Shown here one piece after another: positions 1-4,785 of a DNA stretch of 7,148 nucleotides. The stretch comes from Candidatus Hydrogenedentota bacterium. Lineage in GTDB: Bacteria; Hydrogenedentota; Hydrogenedentia; Hydrogenedentales; SLHB01. The first letter of the stretch is position 1, and the number at the start of each line of letters is the position of its first letter. The notes under the pieces are model-generated. The model made no database searches, was not told where the DNA came from, and saw nothing but the letters and a program-made list of their open reading frames with translations. Made by a program: the position numbers and the translations under genes. The stretch covers positions 1-7,148 of the forward strand of contig PUOI01000229.1 of the NCBI GenBank assembly GCA_003552765.1, written 5' to 3'.

Positions 1-809
1 CCATCAGCATGGAGATGATTCCCCGGACCACCCTGGCCCAGAAGATGGACGCCCTGAGTTCGCAAGCGAATCTTGCGGGCTATGTGGCGGTCATCCTAGC
101 GGCTGAGCAAAGCGACAAGATCTTCCCGATGATGATGACCCCGGCGGGCACGATTGCCCCGTCCCGGGTATTTGTCATCGGGGCCGGCGTGGCGGGACTG
201 CAAGCCATCGCCACGGCCCGGCGCCTGGGCGCGCGGGTCGAAGCCTTTGATACACGGCCCGCCGTCGAGGGAGAAGTCGCCTCGCTGGGGGCCAAGTTCG
301 TCAAGGCGGATATCGGCGAGACCGGCCAGACGGAACAAGGCTACGCCAAGGAATTGACCCCGGAGCAGCAAGAGAAGCAACGCCAGGCCATGGCCAAGGT
401 GTGCGCTCATTCCGACGTGGTCATCACCACGGCGCAGCTCTTCGGAAAGAAGGCGCCCGTGATCATCACGGACGCTATCCTTCAAGAGATGAAGCCCGGT
501 GCGGTGGTGGTGGACCTTGCAGTGGAGACGGGCGGCAACGTGGAAGGCTCGAAGCTCGGTGAAGAGACCACCGTGCATGGCGTCCGCGTCCTGGGCTATG
601 GGAATTTGCCAGGCCGAGTTCCTGTTCCCGCCAGTCAAATGTACTCGGCCAACCTTGCCAACCTGATTGTTTCGTACTGGGACGATGAAAACAAGCGCTT
701 CGTATTGGATCGCGAAGACGAAATCATCCAGGGTTGCCTCGTCACTCACGAAGGCGAACTGGTGAACGAACGTATCCGGCAACTCCGCGAAGGCGCGGGA
801 ACCGGATAA
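1..809 (+). CDS. pntAA: NAD(P)+ transhydrogenase subunit alpha part 1 (NAD(H)-binding domain I), 5'-truncated by window
   Basis: This is the soluble NAD(H)-binding subunit (domain I) of proton-translocating transhydrogenase, which passes hydride between NAD(H) and the NADP(H) bound by PntB on the cytoplasmic side. The frame is open from base 3 with no stop upstream. Counting residues from the ATG at base 9, the sequence begins at the RQD loop (R6, Q11, D14), which I align with R127, Q132 and D135 of the Rhodospirillum protein. So roughly 120 N-terminal residues lie outside the window and the ATG at 9 is not the true start. The nucleotide-binding GAGVAG motif is at residues 58-63, followed by the EAFDTRP segment (79-84). 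Other family blocks are GAVVVDLA (164-171) and GYGNLPGRVP (197-206). The subunit ends without a membrane segment, as expected for the split form in which the membrane part is a separate gene 12 nt downstream. Identification rests on remembered family sequences and is very secure; only the 5' end is missing. Confidence 0.96.
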   Translation, partial: ISMEMIPRTTLAQKMDALSSQANLAGYVAVILAAEQSDKIFPMMMTPAGTIAPSRVFVIGAGVAGLQAIATARRLGARVEAFDTRPAVEGEVASLGAKFVKADIGETGQTEQGYAKELTPEQQEKQRQAMAKVCAHSDVVITTAQLFGKKAPVIITDAILQEMKPGAVVVDLAVETGGNVEGSKLGEETTVHGVRVLGYGNLPGRVPVPASQMYSANLANLIVSYWDDENKRFVLDREDEIIQGCLVTHEGELVNERIRQLREGAGTG

Positions 810-814
810 GGAGG
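808..814 (+). promoter_or_regulatory. Shine-Dalgarno of pntAB, overlapping the pntAA stop
   Basis: A full AAGGAGG overlaps the TAA stop of the preceding gene and lies 7 nt before the ATG at 822. It fixes the start of the small membrane subunit and implies coupled translation. Confidence 0.8.
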
Positions 815-821
815 GCCGTTA

Positions 822-1121
822 ATGTCCAGCGAAATACTTCTGCTATTCACCTTCGTTTTGGCGATATTCTTGGGCTTCGAGCTGATTTCCAAGGTGCCCT
901 CCCAGTTGCACACGCCGCTGATGTCCGGGGCCAACGCCATTTCGGGGGTAACCATCGTCGGCGCGCTCGTTGCGGCGGGCAGCTTGGCCGAGGGCGCGTT
1001 TAGCGTCGTACTCGGCACGCTCGCCGTTGTGTTCGCCACCATTAATGTGATTGGCGGGTATCTGGTTACCGACCGGATGCTGGCCATGTTCAAGACAAAG
1101 CAGCATGGGGGGGACAAGTGA
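822..1121 (+). CDS. pntAB: NAD(P)+ transhydrogenase subunit alpha part 2 (membrane subunit)
   Basis: This 99-residue membrane subunit supplies the alpha-side helices of domain II, the proton-conducting part of transhydrogenase. Three hydrophobic segments are visible at about residues 3-20, 35-53 and 58-82. Between the first two is the hallmark loop LHTPLMSGANAISG (29-42) with the conserved His30. Near the end is the family motif NVIGGYLVTDRML (75-87). Length and layout match the separate alpha-2 subunit of split-type enzymes such as that of Thermus; in E. coli the same segment is fused to the C-terminus of PntA. The start at 822 is supported by a strong Shine-Dalgarno sequence. The stop codon overlaps the GTG start of pntB (sequence GTGA). 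A run of seven G lies in its last codons and probably doubles as the pntB ribosome-binding site. The position where I place the Thermus channel histidine (His42) is Ser41 here. Confidence 0.95.
   Translation: MSSEILLLFTFVLAIFLGFELISKVPSQLHTPLMSGANAISGVTIVGALVAAGSLAEGAFSVVLGTLAVVFATINVIGGYLVTDRMLAMFKTKQHGGDK
1107..1113 (+). promoter_or_regulatory. Seven-G run serving as likely pntB ribosome-binding site
   Basis: Seven consecutive G lie inside the end of pntAB, 4 nt before the GTG start of pntB. This is the only purine-rich element at the right distance, so it probably acts as the Shine-Dalgarno sequence together with the 4-nt stop/start overlap. A homopolymer this long is unusual at such a site. 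Confidence 0.45.
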
Positions 1122-2527
1122 ATCAGGATACGCTAGTCCAACTTGCCTACATCGCCGCTTCGGTCCTGTTCATTTTTGGACTGAAGATGCTGAGTTCACA
1201 GCGCACGGCCAAGCGGGGCAACGTCGTATCGGCGGCGGGCATGTTGATCGCCGTCATCGCAACGCTCATCGGCCAGGACATGCAATACCAGTGGATCATC
1301 CTGGGCATACTCATCGGCGGCGCGGTTGGCGCCACTGCGGCGTTGCGCGTGCCCATGACATCGATGCCCGAATTCGTGGCCCTGTTCAACGGGTTTGGCG
1401 GCATGGCCAGCCTGCTCGTGGGATGGGCCGAGTATCAACGGAACCTGCCGGTATGGGCCGAGGGCGAGGCGCCCTACGTTACCGTCATCGCAATCGCGAT
1501 CGCCGCGCTCATCGGCGGTCTCACGTTTACCGGCAGCCTTATTGCCTATGGCAAACTGAGCGAAACCATCAACAGCAAGGCCGTCTTGTACCGGGGACAG
1601 CAGATTGTGAACGCGGCCATCGTGGCCGTGGCGTTGATCTGCATCGTCGTGTTTGTTATCAACGCCGATAACCCGGCCATCGCTGCGTCGTACGCGCCGT
1701 TCTTGATTCTCGTCGCTTTGGCGCTGGTGCTTGGCGTGCTGGCCACGATACCCATCGGCGGCGCCGACATGCCGGTGGTCATCTCGCTGCTGAACAGTTA
1801 CTCCGGGCTTGCGGCCTGCGCCGCCGGCTTCGTCATCATGAACACCGTGCTCATCGTGGCGGGGTCCTTGGTGGGCGCCAGCGGCATGATTCTCACGGCC
1901 ATTATGTGTAAGGCTATGAACCGTTCCCTGGGCAACGTGCTCTTCAGCGGTTTCGGCGCGGTGGTTACGGCGGGCGGCACGGCCAAGCAGGGCGAAGCCA
2001 AGCCCATCACGCCGGAAGACGCCTACTACATCCTTGAGAACGCCCGAAGCGTCGTGTTTGTCCCGGGCTACGGCATGGCCGCGGCTCAAGCCCAGCACGT
2101 GGTGCGCGAACTCGGCGAGATCCTTGAGGAGAACGGCACCGAAGTGAAGTACGCTGTTCACCCCGTCGCGGGCCGTATGCCAGGGCATATGAACGTCTTG
2201 TTGGCCGAGGCCAACGTGCCCTACGAACAGTTGGTCGAGATGGATGAGATCAATCCCGCCATGGAATCCGTGGACGTGGCCATTGTCATCGGCGCCAACG
2301 ACGTGGTGAACCCCGCCGCGCGGGAAGATCCCGCGAGTTCCATCTACGGCATGCCCATCATCAACGTGGATTACGCCCGCACGGTCTTCGTGCTCAAACG
2401 TTCGTTGGCCTCCGGCTTCGCGGGCATCGAGAACGACCTCTTCTTCAAGGAAAACACGCGGATGCTGTTCGGCGACGCCAAGTCCAGCGTGCAGGCGGTC
2501 ATCAACGAGATGAAAGAAGACGCGTAG
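1118..2527 (+). CDS. pntB: NAD(P)+ transhydrogenase subunit beta (membrane domain II and NADP(H)-binding domain III)
   Basis: PntB carries most of the transmembrane proton path and the NADP(H)-binding domain. In the usual direction, proton influx drives NADH + NADP+ to NAD+ + NADPH. Its 469 residues compare with 462 in E. coli. About nine hydrophobic helices fill residues 1-265, with conserved GGADMPVV (214-221, Asp217) and LNSYSG (225-230, Asn226) blocks that correspond to E. coli Asp213 and Asn222. Domain III (about 295-469) shows GYGMAAAQAQ (317-326), HPVAGRMPGHMNVLLAEA (348-365), GANDVVNPAA (392-401), KRSLASGFAG (427-436) and FFKENTRMLFGDAK (442-455), all diagnostic. The start is a GTG overlapping the pntAB stop by 4 nt; no better start is visible. 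At the position of the E. coli proton-channel His91 this protein has Asn91, and residues 1-326 contain no histidine at all. A GC-rich hairpin follows 37 nt after the stop. Confidence 0.97.
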   Translation: MNQDTLVQLAYIAASVLFIFGLKMLSSQRTAKRGNVVSAAGMLIAVIATLIGQDMQYQWIILGILIGGAVGATAALRVPMTSMPEFVALFNGFGGMASLLVGWAEYQRNLPVWAEGEAPYVTVIAIAIAALIGGLTFTGSLIAYGKLSETINSKAVLYRGQQIVNAAIVAVALICIVVFVINADNPAIAASYAPFLILVALALVLGVLATIPIGGADMPVVISLLNSYSGLAACAAGFVIMNTVLIVAGSLVGASGMILTAIMCKAMNRSLGNVLFSGFGAVVTAGGTAKQGEAKPITPEDAYYILENARSVVFVPGYGMAAAQAQHVVRELGEILEENGTEVKYAVHPVAGRMPGHMNVLLAEANVPYEQLVEMDEINPAMESVDVAIVIGANDVVNPAAREDPASSIYGMPIINVDYARTVFVLKRSLASGFAGIENDLFFKENTRMLFGDAKSSVQAVINEMKEDA

Positions 2528-2564
2528 CGAAGAACGCGAGACCCATTTTCAACAGCATGACTCC

Positions 2565-2604
2565 GGCCCCGGTCCAACCTAGGACTGGGGCCTGTGCTAT
2601 TTGT
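2565..2604 (+). terminator. Probable terminator of the pnt operon
   Basis: An 11-bp GC-rich stem pairs 2565-2575 (GGCCCCGGTCC) with 2582-2592 (GGACTGGGGCC), with one G-T wobble and a 6-nt loop. It lies 37 nt after the pntB stop. The following tract (TGTGCTATTTGT) is only partly T-rich, so termination may be inefficient or factor-assisted. Confidence 0.55.
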
Positions 2605-2836
2605 CCGTCCCGTCATACCGTGTGGCGGTGTTCACCGTGGAAGCATTACGCGCCGCGTGCGCTTCTGCCCGAGTAGTTATGCATAAGTTGGTGGTAGGCT
2701 AAGGGATAGGTACAGAGGGCGTGCATCCGCAAGGCGAACGCATTGGAATGCGCGGAGGCTGTCCCGGTGTTTATTGACTGTGTAGGGTAAAATCAAGAAA
2801 CACGGCGTGGCGGCCTGGGCAACGCGAACAGGCTTC
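2605..2836. other. Intergenic stretch without a recognisable gene
   Basis: Part of the 467-bp gap between pntB and leuA. Only tiny open frames occur, the longest being 39 codons from an ATG at 2557 that runs through the terminator and lacks a ribosome-binding site. A short perfect inverted repeat is listed separately. TTGACT (2774-2779) and TAAAAT (2788-2793) each resemble promoter halves but are only 8 nt apart and do not pair with suitable partners. I see no T-box sequence, riboswitch core or tRNA. Confidence 0.5.
2739..2752. repeat. Short perfect inverted repeat
   Basis: CGCATT and AATGCG are exact inverted copies separated by GG. An outer pair TCCGC (2726-2730) and GCGGA (2752-2756) brackets them, sharing one base, so an RNA across here could form a two-part hairpin. 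The size also suits an operator for a dimeric regulator. Nothing in the sequence decides between these, and chance is possible. Confidence 0.3.
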
Positions 2837-2863
2837 CTATTCCCGTTTCTTTCACGGGAGTGG
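2837..2863 (+). repeat. Hairpin upstream of leuA (first of two)
   Basis: A 10-bp imperfect stem pairs 2837-2846 with 2854-2863 around a 7-nt loop. Its core is TCCCGT against ACGGGA, and two pairs are G-T wobbles. No T-run follows, so it is not an intrinsic terminator. It may be part of a structured leader or untranslated RNA. Confidence 0.35.
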
Positions 2864-2871
2864 TTCGGGAG

Positions 2872-2897
2872 CCCGCTGCCGGATGAGCGGGGGGTTT
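2872..2897 (+). repeat. Hairpin upstream of leuA (second), terminator-like but weak
   Basis: CCCGCT (2872-2877) pairs perfectly with AGCGGG (2886-2891) across an 8-nt loop and is followed by GGGTTT. The right arm could instead pair downstream, GCGGG (2887-2891) with CCCGC (2902-2906), so the two folds exclude each other. The T-run is only three bases, which makes real termination doubtful. Confidence 0.3.
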
Positions 2898-2923
2898 AGC
2901 GCCCGCCCGGTATTTGGTACACT
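2895..2923 (+). promoter_or_regulatory. Weak candidate sigma70-type promoter for leuA
   Basis: TTTAGC (2895-2900) and TACACT (2918-2923) are separated by exactly 17 nt and would start transcription near 2930, about 65 nt before the leuA ATG. Matches to consensus are only 3/6 and 4/6. If this is the real promoter, the upstream hairpins would not be in the leuA mRNA. Confidence 0.25.
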
Positions 2924-2983
2924 TTGGAGGCGTCCTTTCCCGATGTTTGGCCCGCCCAGCCGTTTACAGTAACGCATGGATAC

Positions 2984-2990
2984 AAGGAGG
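2984..2990 (+). promoter_or_regulatory. Shine-Dalgarno that fixes the leuA start
   Basis: AAGGAGG ends 4 nt before the ATG at 2995. It decides for this start over the in-frame TTG at 2914, whose 27 extra residues resemble no part of the family. Confidence 0.8.
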
Positions 2991-2994
2991 ATCG

Positions 2995-4545
2995 ATGGCA
3001 GACCGCGTCGAGATATTTGATACAACCTTGCGCGACGGGGAGCAATCCCCCGGCGCGAGCATGAATGTTCACGAAAAACTTCAGATCGCCCAGCAGCTGG
3101 AGCGTCTTGGCGTGGATGTAATTGAAGCGGGGTTCCCTGTTGCGTCGCAGCAGGAGTTCGATGGCGTGCGGCAAGTGGCCGAGCTGGTCCAGCGGCCCCG
3201 CGTGGCGGCGTTGGCCCGTTCAGTGCCCAAGGACATCGAGCGCGCGGCGCAGGCCCTGGAACCCGCCCAGCGCCCCGTGCTCCATACCTTCATCGCCACG
3301 TCCGACATTCACATGGAGCACAAGCTCCGCATGGATCGCAAGGAGGTGCTCGAGGCGATAGCGAAGGCGGTGACCACGGCCAAGAAGCTGGTCGCGCGTG
3401 TGGAATTTTCGGCCGAGGACGCCACGCGATCCGATCTCGCGTTTCTGGCGGAGGTGGTGAAGGTTGCGATGGATAACGGGGCGGACGTGATCAATCTCCC
3501 CGACACCGTTGGCTACACGACGCCCGCGGAGATTCACCGCATGTTCGCCTATTTGATCAGCGAGACGCCCGGCGCCGAAAGGCTCACATTCTCTTCGCAC
3601 AATCACAATGACCTCGGCTTGGCGGTGGCCAACGCGCTGGCGGCGGTCCAAGGCGGCGCGCGCCAGGTGGAGTGCACCATCAACGGCATTGGCGAACGGG
3701 CGGGTAATACGTCGCTGGAAGAGGTGGTCATGGCGATGCGGACCCGCAACGACATTTACCCGTATGAAACAGGCATCGTGGGCGACGAGATCTGGAACTC
3801 GAGCCGGTTGCTGAGCAACTTGACGGGCTTGGCGATTCCGTTCAACAAGCCCGTTGTGGGCCGGAACGCATTCGCGCACGAGGCGGGCATTCACCAGCAT
3901 GGCATGATCGCCAACAAGGCGACCTACGAGATCATGACGCCGGAGTCCGTGGGCCGGGGCCGGAGCGAGTTGGTGCTGGGCAAGCACTCGGGCCGCCACG
4001 GGCTGGCGAAACGGTGCGCGGACATGGGCTTCGAGTTGAGTGAGCAGGAGATCACGCAGCTCTACACCAAGTTCATTGAGTTGACCGACCGGAAAAAGGA
4101 AGTGTTCGAGGACGACCTGCGGGTGTTGATCGCGTCGATGCGGGACGAGACCTTCGAAACGTACCGGCTCGTGCAGTTGCGCACCTCGGGAAGCGATCCG
4201 GCGATGGCGCTGGTCAAACTTTACCATGGCAACGTAGAGTATGTGGAGACGGCCACCGGCGACGGTCCCGTGGATGCGGCGTGCCGAGCCATAGAGCGCG
4301 TCACGGGCATTGAGGGACGCCTGACGGAATTTTCCATTCGGGCGGCCACGCCCGGTAAGGAAGCCTTGGGGGAAGCGCACGTGTTGGTGGCGTTTGATGG
4401 GCGATCCACCACGGGCACTGGCGGCAGCACGGATATCGTGGAAGCCGCCGTTCAGGCCTATGTCAACGCCATCAACAAGTATCTCGCGCTGCAAAGCACG
4501 GGGGAAGCACCGCTCCCCGGCCAATCCAAGTCCGCTCAGAACTGA
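2995..4545 (+). CDS. leuA: 2-isopropylmalate synthase
   Basis: LeuA condenses acetyl-CoA with 2-ketoisovalerate to 2-isopropylmalate, the first committed step of leucine synthesis in the cytoplasm. The 516-residue protein is close to the 523 of E. coli and colinear with it. The TIM-barrel starts with [10 protein letters not shown] (8-17). The divalent-metal ligands fall at the same numbers as in E. coli: Asp14, His202 and His204 (in SHNHNDLG), and Asn238 (in NGIGERAGN), with catalytic Arg13. Further blocks are [10 protein letters not shown] (168-177), [11 protein letters not shown] (293-303), [10 protein letters not shown] (311-320) and the linker with [10 protein letters not shown] (328-337). 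Residues from about 380 to 500 form the C-terminal LeuA regulatory domain, with GDGPVDAAC (422-430) and STDIVEAA (478-485), where leucine feedback inhibition acts in this family. Full-length similarity to LeuA makes citramalate or homocitrate synthase unlikely but not excluded. No leuB, leuC, leuD or ilv gene is adjacent, and a strong terminator follows. No leucine-codon leader peptide or T-box is visible upstream. Confidence 0.95.
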   Translation: MADRVEIFDTTLRDGEQSPGASMNVHEKLQIAQQLERLGVDVIEAGFPVASQQEFDGVRQVAELVQRPRVAALARSVPKDIERAAQALEPAQRPVLHTFIATSDIHMEHKLRMDRKEVLEAIAKAVTTAKKLVARVEFSAEDATRSDLAFLAEVVKVAMDNGADVINLPDTVGYTTPAEIHRMFAYLISETPGAERLTFSSHNHNDLGLAVANALAAVQGGARQVECTINGIGERAGNTSLEEVVMAMRTRNDIYPYETGIVGDEIWNSSRLLSNLTGLAIPFNKPVVGRNAFAHEAGIHQHGMIANKATYEIMTPESVGRGRSELVLGKHSGRHGLAKRCADMGFELSEQEITQLYTKFIELTDRKKEVFEDDLRVLIASMRDETFETYRLVQLRTSGSDPAMALVKLYHGNVEYVETATGDGPVDAACRAIERVTGIEGRLTEFSIRAATPGKEALGEAHVLVAFDGRSTTGTGGSTDIVEAAVQAYVNAINKYLALQSTGEAPLPGQSKSAQN

Positions 4546-4566
4546 AAACAGACGAAAGAGTTTGCC

Positions 4567-4610
4567 AACGGATGTTCCCCTTGAATTGGGGGACATCCGT
4601 TTTGAATTTT
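4567..4610 (+). terminator. Strong intrinsic terminator of leuA
   Basis: A 14-bp stem pairs 4567-4580 with 4588-4601 (core ACGGATGT against ACATCCGT plus CCCC against GGGG, one T-G wobble) around the loop TTGAATT, followed by TTTTGAATTTT to 4610. It begins 21 nt after the leuA stop. On the opposite strand the stem is not followed by a good T-run, so it works for + strand transcripts. Confidence 0.88.
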
Positions 4611-4680
4611 GGGTCGTTATCATGGCTGGCTTGGGGCTGAATTCCGTGCAAGAGGCATCTCATTCGCTGTGGCAACGAGT

Positions 4681-4709
4681 TTGCGGTGGGATGGCTCTTT
4701 CGATAGAGT
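4681..4709 (+). promoter_or_regulatory. Weak candidate promoter for the exported lyase-like gene
   Basis: TTGCGG (4681-4686) and TAGAGT (4704-4709) are 17 nt apart in the spacer after the leuA terminator. They match the sigma70 consensus at 3/6 and 4/6. The strong terminator upstream makes a separate promoter here necessary, but this exact site is only a guess. Confidence 0.28.
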
Positions 4710-4772
4710 GAGGGAGATGCGCCCTTGGCGCTGGAAGACCTTCTGATCGCAGCCCCATGACTCCAAACCTAC

Positions 4773-4777
4773 GGAGG
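4773..4777 (+). promoter_or_regulatory. Shine-Dalgarno of the exported lyase-like gene
   Basis: GGAGG lies 8 nt before the ATG at 4786 and 11 nt before the adjacent second ATG at 4789, favouring the first of the two. Confidence 0.7.
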
Positions 4778-4785
4778 ATCCCGTC

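Noticed and set aside
9..11. ATG at 9 as the true start of pntAA
   Set aside because: The frame is open to the window edge and the protein begins in the middle of domain I at the RQD loop, so the gene starts outside the window.
1196..2188. 330-codon open frame on the minus strand opposite pntB
   Set aside because: Low-complexity His/Arg/Asp/Gly-rich product typical of antisense shadow in GC-rich genes; pntB is certain.
2557..2676. 39-codon open frame starting between pntB and the hairpin
   Set aside because: No ribosome-binding site, and it is coded straight through the probable terminator.
2774..2793. TTGACT and TAAAAT as a leuA promoter
   Set aside because: The two elements are 8 nt apart, far too close, and neither has a suitable partner at 16-18 nt.
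2883..2972. 29-codon open frame ending 22 nt before leuA, considered as a leucine leader peptide
   Set aside because: It has only a few scattered leucines, no Leu-codon run and no clear Shine-Dalgarno sequence.
2914..2994. In-frame upstream extension of leuA from a TTG at 2914 (27 extra residues)
   Set aside because: No ribosome-binding site at 2914. The extra residues match nothing in LeuA, while the ATG at 2995 has AAGGAGG 4 nt upstream and gives family-typical length.
3220..4623. 467-codon open frame on the minus strand opposite leuA
   Set aside because: leuA on the + strand is certain and fully overlaps it; the minus product shows no domain and runs through the terminator hairpin.
4394..4711. 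105-codon open frame on the + strand across the leuA end and spacer
   Set aside because: It is out of frame with leuA, passes through the strong terminator and has no recognisable domain.
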